NCBI GenBank assembly: GCA_963746955.1
Contig: CAVVDR010000010.1
Location: forward strand, 29,207-93,206
Length of the DNA stretch: 64,000 bases
Source of the DNA: DASQBT01 sp963746955
GTDB lineage: Bacteria; Pseudomonadota; Gammaproteobacteria; Burkholderiales; Thiobacillaceae
Direction of reading: 5' to 3'
Position 1 is the stretch's first letter, and each line of letters opens with the position of its first letter. Below are positions 43,373 to 51,996 of this stretch, one piece after another. The notes below the pieces were generated by a model. That model made no database searches and was not told the origin of the DNA. It worked only from the letters and a program-made list of their open reading frames with translations. The position numbers and the translations under genes are program-made.

Positions 43373-44389
43373 ATGAAAGCCAAGGTCGTGTCTCAACAAT
43401 CCCCCAAACTGCTGGACCGGCTGCGGGCGGAAATCCGGCTCCGTCATTACAGCATTCGCACCGAGGAGACGTATGCGGACTGGGCACGCCGTTTCATCCT
43501 TTTTCATGACAAGCGCCACCCCAAAGACATGGGGGCTGCCGAGGTGACGGCTTTTTTGACGCATCTTGCTGCGGAGCGCAACGTGTCGGCCTCCACGCAA
43601 AATCAGGCGAAATCGGCCTTGCTCTTTCTTTATCGCGAAGTGCTGGGGAGTGAACTGCCCTGGTTGGACGAGGTGATTGCCGCCAAGGCGGCGAAGCGAC
43701 TGCCGGTGGTCTTGACCCAGACCGAGGTGCGTCGCCTGCTGAATGGCACGTCCGGTACCATGGGCCTGGTGATCAGCCTGCTGTACGGTACGGGCATGCG
43801 CCTGCTGGAAGGCCTGCGGCTGCGGGTCAAGGACGTGGAATTTGCCCGCCGGGAAATCATTGTGCGGGAGGGCAAAGGCAACAAGGACCGGGTGACTGTG
43901 CTGCCGGAGAATCTCATCCTGCCGCTCAAGGCGCATCTGGAAAAGGTCAAGGCCTTGCATGAGCGCGATCTCGAAGCAGGTTATGGCCAGGTGTATCTGC
44001 CGGATGCGCTGGTGCGTGATGAGGCCCCCTCACCCCAGCCCTCTCCCCGCGCGCGGGGCGAGGGGGTAACGAAGGCCTGGGGTTGGCAGTATGTATTTCC
44101 ATCGCCGGTGCGCTCGGTGGACCCGCGCACCGGCCTGGAGCGGCGGCATCATGTTTACGAAGCCAGCGTGCAGCGGGCAGTGCGCGAGGCGGCGAAGCTG
44201 GCCGATATACACAAGCCAGTGACGCCGCATGTGCTGCGCCACTCGTTCGCCACCCACCTGTTGCAAGCAGGCTACGACATCCGTACCGTACAGGAACTGC
44301 TGGGCCACAAGGATGTCTCGACAACAATGATTTATACGCATGTGCTGAACAAGGGCGGGCGCGGTGTGGTCAGCCCGCTGGACAATTGA
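43373..44389 (+). CDS. intI: Integron integrase IntI with in-frame palindrome insertion
   Basis: 338 residues from ATG 43373. This tyrosine recombinase has the catalytic residues in GTGMRLLEGLRLRVKD, HVLRHSFATHLLQAGYD, LLGHKDVSTTMIYTHVL. The integron-specific domain is seen in LPDALV and WGWQYVFPS. Between those two, the usual stretch of about 10 residues is replaced by about 22, encoded by a GC palindrome (44025-44066). It overlaps recR by one base. Its cassettes lie upstream on the minus strand, the canonical divergent layout. Whether the insertion spoils attC binding is unknown. Confidence 0.95.
   Translation: MKAKVVSQQSPKLLDRLRAEIRLRHYSIRTEETYADWARRFILFHDKRHPKDMGAAEVTAFLTHLAAERNVSASTQNQAKSALLFLYREVLGSELPWLDEVIAAKAAKRLPVVLTQTEVRRLLNGTSGTMGLVISLLYGTGMRLLEGLRLRVKDVEFARREIIVREGKGNKDRVTVLPENLILPLKAHLEKVKALHERDLEAGYGQVYLPDALVRDEAPSPQPSPRARGEGVTKAWGWQYVFPSPVRSVDPRTGLERRHHVYEASVQRAVREAAKLADIHKPVTPHVLRHSFATHLLQAGYDIRTVQELLGHKDVSTTMIYTHVLNKGGRGVVSPLDN
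44025..44066. repeat. GC-rich REP-like palindrome, copy 3, inside intI
   Basis: CCCCCTCACCCCAGCCCTC then TCCCCGCGCGCGGGGCGAGG. The copy encodes SPQPSPRARGEG, a usual translation of this repeat class. It keeps the integrase frame open. Confidence 0.75.
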
Positions 44390-44991
44390 TGAGCACCGTC
44401 ACACCGGGGGCGCTGGCCGCCCTGATCGAAGCCCTGCGCGTGCTGCCCGGGGTGGGGCCGAAGTCGGCGGCGCGCATGGCCTATCATCTGCTGCAGCGCG
44501 ACCGGGCGGGGGCGGGGCAGCTCGCCAATGCGCTCTCGGATGCGCTGGCGCAGTTGCGCCATTGCGCGCTGTGCAACAATTTTTCCGAGGCGGAACTGTG
44601 CGAGCTGTGCGCCAGCCCGCGGCGCGACCGGCGTCTGCTGACGGTGGTGGAAATGCCGGCGGACCAGAACATGCTGGAAGGCACGCATAGCTACAACGGC
44701 CTGTATTTCGTGCTGATGGGCCGACTGTCGCCGCTGGACGGGGTGGGGCCGAAGGAGATCAGCCTGGAGCGGCTGATGAGCCGGGCGCTGAACGGCGAGG
44801 TGGAGGAGGTGGTGCTGGCCACCAACTTCACCCCGGAAGGCGAGGCCACCGCACATGTGGTGGGGGATATGCTCAAGGCCAGGGGCCTGAAGCTTACGCG
44901 CCTGGCGCGCGGCGTGCCGGTGGGCGGCGAACTGGAATACGTGGACAGCGGCACGCTGGCGCAGGCGCTGAGAGACCGGCGCAGTCTGTAG
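44389..44991 (+). CDS. recR: Recombination mediator protein RecR
   Basis: 200 residues. RVLPGVGPKSAARMAYHLLQ is the N-terminal HhH motif, the zinc finger is CALCNNFSEAELCELC, and the Toprim domain follows (VVEMPADQNMLEGTHSYNGL, then LATNFTPEGEATAHVVG). RecR with RecO/RecF loads RecA on gaps. The ATG overlaps the intI stop (TGATG), so intI and recR are probably co-transcribed and coupled. dnaX and ybaB, its usual neighbours, are not nearby. Confidence 0.96.
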   Translation: MSTVTPGALAALIEALRVLPGVGPKSAARMAYHLLQRDRAGAGQLANALSDALAQLRHCALCNNFSEAELCELCASPRRDRRLLTVVEMPADQNMLEGTHSYNGLYFVLMGRLSPLDGVGPKEISLERLMSRALNGEVEEVVLATNFTPEGEATAHVVGDMLKARGLKLTRLARGVPVGGELEYVDSGTLAQALRDRRSL

Positions 44992-45126
44992 GGCGCGTTG
45001 ACCCGCGCCTCAATGTGCGTCAGAGGGAAACGAACAGGTTGGAATTTGGCGGTGCCGGCATCAAGAATGACGGGCGCGCCTGCCGTAATCCTGATTCAGG
45101 ACAAGGTCTTTCTGTTAGGAGTGAGC

Positions 45127-45909
45127 GTGGCCATCGAGCTTTTCAATGACGGAAAGCATGTCTGCCTGATGTTCAATGATCTGGTCGGCGAGGAAGAAGG
45201 GGCCGCGATTCAGGCCAACCAGTTCCTGATTGTGTCCGATGGAGAGGGCGCGCTCATCGATCCGGCCGGCAACATGACCTACAACGCGCTGCTGATGGCG
45301 ATGCAGAGGTACTTCCCGCACAAGAATCTCAGATACATCTTTGCCTCCCACCAGGATCCCGACATCATTGCCTCGCTCAACCGCTGGTTGTCCTCGACCG
45401 GGTGCATTCTGTACATATCGCGCCTGTGGGAACGGTTTGTGCCGCATTTCTGCACGGTCAACCGCACCGAAGGCCGCGTGGTCGGCATTCCCGACGAGGG
45501 GATGGCGATCGCCATGCGCGACACGACCCTCTATGCGGTGCCGGCGCACTTTCTGCACGCGGAGGGAAATTTCCAGTTCTATGACCGCAAATCCAGGATC
45601 CTGTTTACCGGCGACCTGGGCGCCTCCCTGGTTCACGCTGCCGAAATTGTCGAGCCCATCAGGACCGTCAAGGAATTCAAGACGCACCGGTCCGCCATGA
45701 TGGGTTTCCATCGGCGCTACATGGTCTCCAACAAGGTCTGCCGCTATTGGGCCAAAATGGTGAGGGGCATGGATGTATCCATGCTGGTGCCGCAGCATGG
45801 CCGCTACTTCGAAGGCGCAGAGGCGATCGGCGCCTTTCTTGACTGGATCGAAACGCTGCAGTGCGGCATCGACCTTTTCACGCAGGACCATTACCGCTTT
45901 CCGGCCTGA
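45127..45909 (+). CDS. MBL-fold/ODP-type di-iron oxidoreductase-like protein
   Basis: 260 residues from GTG 45127 (TAGGAG upstream); a GTG at 45121 is also possible. The metallo-beta-lactamase fold resembles the ODP-type di-iron domain of flavodiiron proteins: FASHQDPDIIASL is the metal-site loop, followed by YAVPAHFLHAEGNFQFYD, FTGDLGASL and MLVPQHGRYFEG. No flavodoxin domain is attached. Oxygen or nitric oxide reduction is a family possibility, not shown. Confidence 0.8.
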   Translation: MAIELFNDGKHVCLMFNDLVGEEEGAAIQANQFLIVSDGEGALIDPAGNMTYNALLMAMQRYFPHKNLRYIFASHQDPDIIASLNRWLSSTGCILYISRLWERFVPHFCTVNRTEGRVVGIPDEGMAIAMRDTTLYAVPAHFLHAEGNFQFYDRKSRILFTGDLGASLVHAAEIVEPIRTVKEFKTHRSAMMGFHRRYMVSNKVCRYWAKMVRGMDVSMLVPQHGRYFEGAEAIGAFLDWIETLQCGIDLFTQDHYRFPA

Positions 45910-46010
45910 TCCGGGCGCCTTAACCCTCATTCACGCCCTGAGCAGCGGCCCTTACCCGGCAGGCGCTGTCCGGTAAAATAGCCAGTTCAGCAATCCGAAC
46001 TGGACATCGT

Positions 46011-47381
46011 ATGGAACTCTCTGCGCTGACCGCCCTGTCTCCGCTCGATGGCCGCTATGGCGCGAGGATCGCCTCGCTGCGCCCTTATTTCAGCGAATTC
46101 GGTCTGATCAGGCACCGCGTCAAGGTGGAAGTGGAATGGCTCAAGGCCTTGGGCGACGAGCCGGGCATTGCCGAGGTGCCGGCCTTCTCTCCCGCCGCGC
46201 GCGCCTTTCTGGATGCGATCGCGGACCAGTTCGACGAGGCCGATGCAGCCCGGGTGAAACACATCGAAGCCACCACCAATCACGACGTGAAGGCGGTGGA
46301 ATATTTTCTCAAGGAGCGCTGCAAGGACAATGCCGAGATTGCGAGCGTCGGCGAGTTCTGGCATTTCGCCTGCACCTCGGAGGACATCAACAACCTGTCC
46401 CACGGGCTGATGCTGAAAGGGGCGATGGAGGAAATCCTGCTGCCGACACTGGGCGTGCTGATCGAACGGTTGCAGAATCTGGCCCATGAGCTGGCAGGCC
46501 TGCCCATGCTGTCGCGCACCCATGGTCAGCCGGCCAGCCCGACCACGCTGGGCAAGGAACTCGCCAACGTGGTCTACCGGCTGATGCGGGTGCGCGCGCA
46601 GTTGTCCGATGTCGAATTGCTGGGCAAGATGAACGGCGCGGTGGGCAATTACAATGCCCACGTTTCCGCCTATCCGGGGCTGGACTGGGAGTCCTTCGCC
46701 AGGAAATTTGTCGAGGGCCTGGGCCTGCTCTTCAACCCCTACACCATCCAGATCGAGCCGCACGACTACATGGCGGACCTGTTCGATGCCCAGGTCCGCG
46801 CCAACACGATTCTCATCGACCTGTGCCGCGATGCGTGGGGTTATATTTCCCTGGGCTATTTCAAGCAGAAGGTGACGGAAGGCGAGGTGGGCTCGTCCAC
46901 CATGCCGCACAAGGTGAACCCCATCGACTTCGAGAATGCCGAAGGCAATTTCGGCCTGGCCAATGCCATGCTGACCCATCTGGCGCAGAAGCTGCCGATC
47001 TCGCGCTGGCAGCGCGATCTCACCGATTCCACCGCGTTGCGCAACATGGGGGTGGGCCTGGGCTATACGCTGCTGGGCTATGAATCCTGCCTGCAAGGCA
47101 TCGGCAAGCTGGAAGCCAATCCCGCCGCGCTGCACGCGGACCTGGACGCCAACTGGGAAGTGCTGGCGGAGCCGATCCAGACCGTGATGCGCCGCTATGG
47201 CGTGGCCAATCCCTACGAACAACTGAAGGCGCTGACGCGGGGCAAGGGCGGCATCAACCGCGAAACCCTGCACGCCTTCATCGACACGTTGGCAATACCC
47301 GACGTCGAGAAAGCCCGGCTCAAGCAGATGACGCCGGCGAGCTATATCGGCAAGGCCGAGGAACTGGCCCGCCGCATCTGA
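46011..47381 (+). CDS. purB: Adenylosuccinate lyase
   Basis: 456 residues. PurB releases fumarate from SAICAR and from adenylosuccinate. LTALSPLDGRYG opens the protein, with HFACTSEDINNLSHGLML, LSRTHGQPASPTTLGKE and SSTMPHKVNPIDFENAEGN as the three signature loops of the aspartase/fumarase superfamily; the last one contains the catalytic Ser. It stands alone on the plus strand. Confidence 0.97.
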   Translation: MELSALTALSPLDGRYGARIASLRPYFSEFGLIRHRVKVEVEWLKALGDEPGIAEVPAFSPAARAFLDAIADQFDEADAARVKHIEATTNHDVKAVEYFLKERCKDNAEIASVGEFWHFACTSEDINNLSHGLMLKGAMEEILLPTLGVLIERLQNLAHELAGLPMLSRTHGQPASPTTLGKELANVVYRLMRVRAQLSDVELLGKMNGAVGNYNAHVSAYPGLDWESFARKFVEGLGLLFNPYTIQIEPHDYMADLFDAQVRANTILIDLCRDAWGYISLGYFKQKVTEGEVGSSTMPHKVNPIDFENAEGNFGLANAMLTHLAQKLPISRWQRDLTDSTALRNMGVGLGYTLLGYESCLQGIGKLEANPAALHADLDANWEVLAEPIQTVMRRYGVANPYEQLKALTRGKGGINRETLHAFIDTLAIPDVEKARLKQMTPASYIGKAEELARRI

Positions 47382-47401
47382 CACATAAAAGCCCGCCGTA
47401 A

Positions 47402-47450
47402 TTCACCCTTCTTCCTTTGGAGGGGAGAGGGGCTGGGGGTGAGGGGGTTC
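47402..47450. repeat. GC-rich REP-like element, partial copy 4
   Basis: TTCACCCTTCTTCCTTTGG then GAGGGGAGAGGGGCTGGGGG and GTGAGGGGG. The right arm is long and the left arm short, so the dyad is imperfect. It lies between convergent purB and the rhodanese gene. Confidence 0.55.
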
Positions 47451-47494
47451 AAACGAGCGGAGAGGGGCAGGGGCCTGTCACAACGCAGGTCACC

Positions 47495-48160
47495 TCATGG
47501 CGCAACCGTCGTCAGTCCCAGCGATTTCCAGGCCTGCATGCCGCCCCGGTACCACTTGAGCTTGTTGGCCGGGTAGCCCAGCGAGAGCAGGGTTCTGATA
47601 TTGGTGGGGGACTGCCCGCACCAGGCGCCGTTGCAGTAAAGAATCAGCGTCTTGGCTTGCGAGAAGTCCCAAAACAACCCCTCGCGGCGCGCGTTGAACT
47701 TGTCTTCGAGAATCCCGGCCACCTTCTCCGGGTCGATCCTGGCAAGCGCCAGTGTGTCCCACGGAATGAGGACTGCACCGGGGATGACGCCGGTACGCTT
47801 GGTCCAATCGTCGGTCCTTGAATCGACCAGCATGAGGGCTTGATTGCCCGCTCTGATGTCGCGCAGATAATCGAGCAGTTCCAGCTCCCCTATGGTATCG
47901 ACCCCCGGCGCCAGTACCATGGGCTGAATGCAGAAAGGCGGGCAGGGCCTGGAGGTAAGGGCGTAGTCCGAATCGATGGTGTTGAGCGGATCCGGGTTGC
48001 GCTGAACGCGCATCGGTTTTCCATGGTGGAAGACCTCGACGTAGGGCAGGTCGCGCGTAATATAAACATGCTCTTCGTCAGCCAGGACATCGTCCGGGCC
48101 GGCAAGAAAGCAGGCCGACATGAAAACGGGGGATATAATTCTTGCAAGACAGGTGCTCAC
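47495..48160 (-). CDS. Exported rhodanese-domain protein
   Basis: 221 residues from GTG 48160 (GGAGATGGC eight bases before). A signal-like segment precedes DEEHVYITRDL. One rhodanese domain lies C-terminal (about 105-215). The active-site loop is LILYCNGAWCGQSP, with two Cys in a CNGAWC arrangement; WYRGGMQAWKSLGL is the C-terminal rhodanese end. Sulfur transfer in the periplasm is inferred. It is convergent with purB. Confidence 0.85.
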   Translation of the reverse strand: MSTCLARIISPVFMSACFLAGPDDVLADEEHVYITRDLPYVEVFHHGKPMRVQRNPDPLNTIDSDYALTSRPCPPFCIQPMVLAPGVDTIGELELLDYLRDIRAGNQALMLVDSRTDDWTKRTGVIPGAVLIPWDTLALARIDPEKVAGILEDKFNARREGLFWDFSQAKTLILYCNGAWCGQSPTNIRTLLSLGYPANKLKWYRGGMQAWKSLGLTTVAP

Positions 48161-48329
48161 TTTGCCATCTCCTTCCGGCTTGCAGGCTGTCCGGCCCCAA
48201 GCCTGTTCATAACATGGGAAGCCATACAAGCTTGCGTTCCCGGATCAAGCAAGTCAATTGTTAAATGGCGCATTGTTTTCGGAGCTTTTCGCCCGACACG
48301 TTCGGGCAGTCAAACAAACAGGATTCATT

Positions 48330-49184
48330 ATGAGCACCCATTCCCTGGATGTCGGCCTGGCCGATTTTGAACAAGAGGTTATCGAGGAATCCCGCAACCG
48401 CCCCGTGGTGGTCGATTTTTGGGCGCCCTGGTGCGGACCCTGCAAGTCCCTGAAACCCATCCTCGAAAAGCTGGCGGAGGAATACGGCGGCAAGTTCCTG
48501 CTGGCCAAGGTGAACGCGGACGAAAACCAGGAGCTGTCCACCCGATTCGGCGTGCGCGGCATTCCGGCCGTCAAGGCGGTGGTGAACGGCGAAATCGTTG
48601 ACGAGTTTTCCGGTGCCCTGCCCGAACCGGCGGTGCGTGAGTGGCTGGACAAGCTGCTGCCCGGCCCGGCCGACGAACTGCGCGTGCAAGCGGCGGAAAA
48701 GCTTGCTGCCGGAGACGCGGCCGGCGCCCTGGAGATCCTGGCGGAGGCCTCCAAACTTGATCCGCAAAATGAATGGGTGCGCCTGGATGCCGCCGAAGTC
48801 TTATTCGAGCTGGGGCAAGATGCTGAAGCCCAGCGCCTGCTCGACAGCCTGAAGGGCGAAACGGCGGGCGATCCGCGTGCCGCGCAGCTAAAGGCGCGGC
48901 TGGGATTTGCTGCAGGCGCTAAAGCCGGAGTGGATGAAAGTGCCTTGCTGGGGCGGATCGGCGCGAATGAAAACGATCTGGATGCGCGACTGAAACTGGC
49001 CAATTACTACGCCGCCAACGGCCACTATCCTCAGGCCTTTGAACAGCTATTGGAAATCGTTCAGCGGGACCGCACGTTTGAGGATGATGCGGGACGCAAG
49101 ACCATGCTCGATCTGTTCACCCTGCTTGGCGCCGACCCCCTGGTCAGCGACTACCGGAAAAAGCTTGCGCGAGCGCTGAACTAG
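48330..49184 (+). CDS. cnoX: Thioredoxin-TPR co-chaperone CnoX (YbbN-like)
   Basis: 284 residues from ATG 48330. The N-terminal thioredoxin domain has VVDFWAPWCGPCKSLKPIL with a full WCGPC site, and the cis-Pro GIPAVKAV. The C-terminal half (about 120-284) is helical TPR repeats. In E. coli YbbN assists GroEL and DnaK and protects proteins from HOCl oxidation; E. coli's own copy lacks the CGPC pair, while this one retains it. Single gene. Confidence 0.9.
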   Translation: MSTHSLDVGLADFEQEVIEESRNRPVVVDFWAPWCGPCKSLKPILEKLAEEYGGKFLLAKVNADENQELSTRFGVRGIPAVKAVVNGEIVDEFSGALPEPAVREWLDKLLPGPADELRVQAAEKLAAGDAAGALEILAEASKLDPQNEWVRLDAAEVLFELGQDAEAQRLLDSLKGETAGDPRAAQLKARLGFAAGAKAGVDESALLGRIGANENDLDARLKLANYYAANGHYPQAFEQLLEIVQRDRTFEDDAGRKTMLDLFTLLGADPLVSDYRKKLARALN

Positions 49185-49214
49185 CCGCGCTGCGCTTATG
49201 GCGGGAGCGGTGCG

Positions 49215-49643
49215 TCACTGCGGCGCAATCGCGTGCCACGGAACGTGGCATTCGGCTACGTACGGGTAATAGCCGGGCGGGTCATCGCAGTAATACCAGT
49301 ATCCCGGGGCGAGCGGCGCCTCGATCAGCGGGGGCATATAGGGGTCGGGATAGGGGTAAACCGGGGCCGGATAGAAGTACCAGGTTCCTCCCGCGATCCA
49401 CCACCATCCCCGGCGCCCGCCGTGCGGGCCATGATACCAATGGCCGCCATGCCAGACGCCGAAATCGTGCTCGCGGAATCGCCGGATATCGCCGCGATAC
49501 GCCGGATGACGGGGGACGTTGCGGAAATGCTGCTGGCCGCGAAACTCACGGCCAGGACCGCGATGCTCGTCCGCCAGGCCGGGCTGGATTGCAAAGGGCA
49601 GCGACAGGGCGGCGACGAGAACAGCGAGTATCCGTTGTTGCAT
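49215..49643 (-). CDS. Exported aromatic-rich protein
   Basis: 142 residues with a signal peptide (ends near GLADEH). The mature part is Gly/His/Trp/Tyr/Pro-rich, with WWWIAGGTWYFYPAPVYPYP and a C-terminal YWYYCDDPPGYYPYVAECHVPW. A near-identical C-terminal motif (WYYCADPQGYYPYVKECPGGW) recurs in the next gene, so both belong to one family. A role in the cell surface or matrix is likely but not demonstrated. Confidence 0.8.
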   Translation of the reverse strand: MQQRILAVLVAALSLPFAIQPGLADEHRGPGREFRGQQHFRNVPRHPAYRGDIRRFREHDFGVWHGGHWYHGPHGGRRGWWWIAGGTWYFYPAPVYPYPDPYMPPLIEAPLAPGYWYYCDDPPGYYPYVAECHVPWHAIAPQ

Positions 49644-49723
49644 GATTGCTGGCTCCTCTAACAGTCACGCGATGCTCATTCATTCGCCGTACCTGTCGCG
49701 GACCCGGCGCTATCGAGACGCCT

Positions 49724-50266
49724 TCAGGGTGCAGATACGCCAGGCGGCGGCGGTGGGGGATTGCCCGTCGGGGGTGGCGGAATGTCGCGGGGCGGCGGCG
49801 GCGGTGGATAGGACACCGGGCGCGATTGGCGGTAGCTGCGGCCCGAAACCGGGACCTGGTGGCCCTTGGCGTACATGCACTGGACGTAGCTCACGTCATA
49901 GCGGCGCTGCACACCGTAGCCGGAGTATTCTGCGGATTCGGTGCCGGCCAGGCCGCCGACCAGGAGTCCTGTGCCCGCGCCCACGGCCGCGCCTTCGTGT
50001 CCGCCTATGGCAGCGCCCGCGGCAGCGCCCACCACCGTGCCGACCACGGCGCTCGCCACCCCGCTATTCTGGGCGGCTTGGTTGGCTGTCACGCCGCCGA
50101 CGCTTTCCAGCGCATAGGATTTGCATTCCCTTTCATCGGCGCGAAACTGGTCAAAGCTCTTGCCGGTGCCGGGCAACACCATCACGCTGGGCCCGCTGGG
50201 CATCGTTGTGCAGGCTGCGATCAGCAAGGGCAGGGCGAGCGCCGAAACTTTCATGGCCAGTCGCAT
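49724..50266 (-). CDS. Glycine-zipper lipoprotein, alternative internal start
   Basis: ATG 50264-50266 is preceded by AAGGAGAG at a normal distance and begins a lipoprotein signal with lipobox LLIAACT. So the second part (180 residues) may also be made as a free lipoprotein from the same mRNA. The YMGG/OmpX-like zipper family is often found with outer-membrane proteins. Confidence 0.6.
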   Translation of the reverse strand: MRLAMKVSALALPLLIAACTTMPSGPSVMVLPGTGKSFDQFRADERECKSYALESVGGVTANQAAQNSGVASAVVGTVVGAAAGAAIGGHEGAAVGAGTGLLVGGLAGTESAEYSGYGVQRRYDVSYVQCMYAKGHQVPVSGRSYRQSRPVSYPPPPPPRDIPPPPTGNPPPPPPGVSAP

Positions 50267-50662
50267 ATTTATCTCTCCTTCATCAGGCGCGGGTGGCGGC
50301 TGCGGCGCCACTGCCTGCCAGCCTCCCGGGCATTCCTTCACATACGGGTAGTAGCCCTGCGGATCGGCACAGTAGTACCACGAAGCGGACGCCTGGGGTG
50401 CTGGCGGCGCCACGTCCTGACGCTCGACGTATACCGGCGGTGCGGCCGGAACCGGCATCACTGCAGGCGGATAGTAATAGGGAGACGGGTAATAGGGAGG
50501 GTAATAATAAGGCCTGGGGTACCACGGGCCGCCGAACAAGAAAGGGTCGATGACAATTCCGACGCCTACGTGCCCATGCCCACGGTCTGCCATGGCCAGG
50601 CCACTCGTGCCTGCCAGAAACATCCCCAACAATACAGCAGCGCACCAGCCAAGTTTGTTCAT
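49724..50662 (-). CDS. Fused exported aromatic-rich protein and glycine-zipper lipoprotein
   Basis: 312 residues from ATG 50662, with AAGGAGG upstream. Residues 1-130 are a signal peptide (ends AMADRG), a Pro/Tyr-rich region and the WYYCADPQGYYPYVKECPGGW motif. Without a stop, the frame continues through DEGEIN into MRLAMKVSALALPLLIAACT, a lipoprotein signal, and then a glycine-zipper domain (SAVVGTVVGAAAGAAIGGHE, VGAGTGLLVGGLAGTESAE). The tail is Pro-rich. This looks like two genes joined by loss of the stop codon between them. Confidence 0.75.
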   Translation of the reverse strand: MNKLGWCAAVLLGMFLAGTSGLAMADRGHGHVGVGIVIDPFLFGGPWYPRPYYYPPYYPSPYYYPPAVMPVPAAPPVYVERQDVAPPAPQASASWYYCADPQGYYPYVKECPGGWQAVAPQPPPAPDEGEINMRLAMKVSALALPLLIAACTTMPSGPSVMVLPGTGKSFDQFRADERECKSYALESVGGVTANQAAQNSGVASAVVGTVVGAAAGAAIGGHEGAAVGAGTGLLVGGLAGTESAEYSGYGVQRRYDVSYVQCMYAKGHQVPVSGRSYRQSRPVSYPPPPPPRDIPPPPTGNPPPPPPGVSAP

Positions 50663-51289
50663 AAGGGCCTCCTTGATGTTTGGATTCTCAGCCATCTTGA
50701 CGGCAGGATTCACTTCTTGAACGGCTGCCGTCTGGACGGGGCGGATACGACGTCCACTTTCGACGGATATGACTTCTGCATAGCAGATAAGTTTCCCGCT
50801 GGCGCAGATAATACCGAAGGTGGGCGCTCACCCATCAACCAATACGCAGGTGCATCAGAAAAATGCTGAGAAGTTGGGTGGCTGATGGAGACTCGAATAA
50901 CTCTATGGAAGCGGCATAAACACTAGACTATCTGCGTTCGGTTTGCGATTGTTCCCCAGCCTGTTCCCCACGTTTCGCGGTGCTTAAATCAGCCTTTGAG
51001 TCAGCGATATTTTGATCGTGTGATCTGTGTTCTGACCATCATGACAAACGCATTCGTCAAGTTGTCTCTTTCAGAGCCTCGGCCATGCAGCTGGAGCGGC
51101 AAATCCGAGCGACGGAGGCATGCGAACCTCTTTGCCAGATGCGGCTTTCATCGCGAACTAAAAATTTCGTACCCCCAAAGGAATCCCGAAAGCCTTGGGA
51201 TGTCGTGAGACCTTACGAAGCTGTCGAAATTCGATCCTTGCGTGGTTCGCCAATTCAAACAAATCTGAGAAATGGAAGATTCTTCTTCT
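50663..51289. other. Non-coding stretch before array 2
   Basis: About 630 bases. No gene of credible coding character was found. ATTGTTCCCCAGCCTGTTCC near 50948 is a short repeat-like string. The GC content falls compared with the upstream genes. Confidence 0.45.
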
Positions 51290-51346
51290 GGTTGGGTAGG
51301 CGGGACGGGTGGACGAAGGCCAGTCCGCTCGATGGACGGGTTAGGC
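51290..51346 (-). other. Truncated attC at the distal end of array 2
   Basis: Right core GTTAGGC 51340-51346 with GAACGGGTGGACGAAGG-like arm sequence. The distal half expected at about 51280 is missing or altered. It marks the end of the cassette cluster. Confidence 0.55.
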
Positions 51347-51347
51347 G

Positions 51348-51920
51348 TCACAGCGGTTTCGCCAGTTCGGTTGCCACTTTGAAGCCTTTCTGGAGAATGG
51401 CGTACTGCAGACGCTTAAGCTTTACTTGTAGCACTGTTGATCGCTTCGTAAGTTGGCGAAGGTGCTGTGCTGAGATGCCGTGAACCTCTGGCACTGCACC
51501 TTTGTTCTGCTTGGTTCGCGGTCGTATAGTCGTCGCGTACAGTTCCGCAAATGCGGCGTTCTTGCCGAAGCGCCACGCGCTATGAATGACAACATTGCGC
51601 TCTTCGGTGAGTTCTTTGATCTCCTTGAGCAGGGCTTGAACTGCCTTTAGGTCCGCTTCGTCGGTGCGACTCCGAAGCTCGGCAAACAACGCGCCGAGCA
51701 ATACTTGTAGTTCGGCGGAGGCTTTGTCGCCAATGACCACTTGTGCCAGCCCTTGGTGCTGCAACCCCTCTGACTGGAAGATGAACAACACGGCGTCTCG
51801 CATGCCTTCGCAGATGCGCTCAAAGGCCACGCCGAACCGGCCAAGTTCCAGCAGCCACTCTTCTCCTTGAGTGCGATGCTCACCGCTGGAAAATTCCGAG
51901 AAGGGGGATTTGTTGGACAT
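51348..51920 (-). CDS. Hypothetical cassette protein, 190 residues
   Basis: A helical soluble protein. ALLKEIKELTEERNVVIHSA and FAELYATTIRPRTKQNKGAV are the likely core, where a conserved ERN-xxx-HSAW (NVVIHSAW) resembles helical nucleotide- or RNA-binding families, though no known one fits. It is the last gene of array 2. Function unknown. Confidence 0.65.
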   Translation of the reverse strand: MSNKSPFSEFSSGEHRTQGEEWLLELGRFGVAFERICEGMRDAVLFIFQSEGLQHQGLAQVVIGDKASAELQVLLGALFAELRSRTDEADLKAVQALLKEIKELTEERNVVIHSAWRFGKNAAFAELYATTIRPRTKQNKGAVPEVHGISAQHLRQLTKRSTVLQVKLKRLQYAILQKGFKVATELAKPL

Positions 51921-51926
51921 CGTGAC

Positions 51927-51996
51927 GCCTAACGCTCAAGCTCAGGGACGCTGCGCGGCTTTATCGCGCTGCGGCCCTTGAAGCGAAGTGTCAGGC
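51927..51996 (-). other. attC site
   Basis: Left core GCCTAAC 51927-51933, right core GTCAGGC 51990-51996 (one mismatch), 70 bp. Arms AAGCTCAGGGACGCTGCGCGG / CGCGCTGCGGCCCTTGAAGC type. Confidence 0.9.

Noticed and set aside
43373..43450. LexA box controlling intI
   Set aside because: No CTG-N10-CAG site was found near the start, so an SOS link cannot be claimed.
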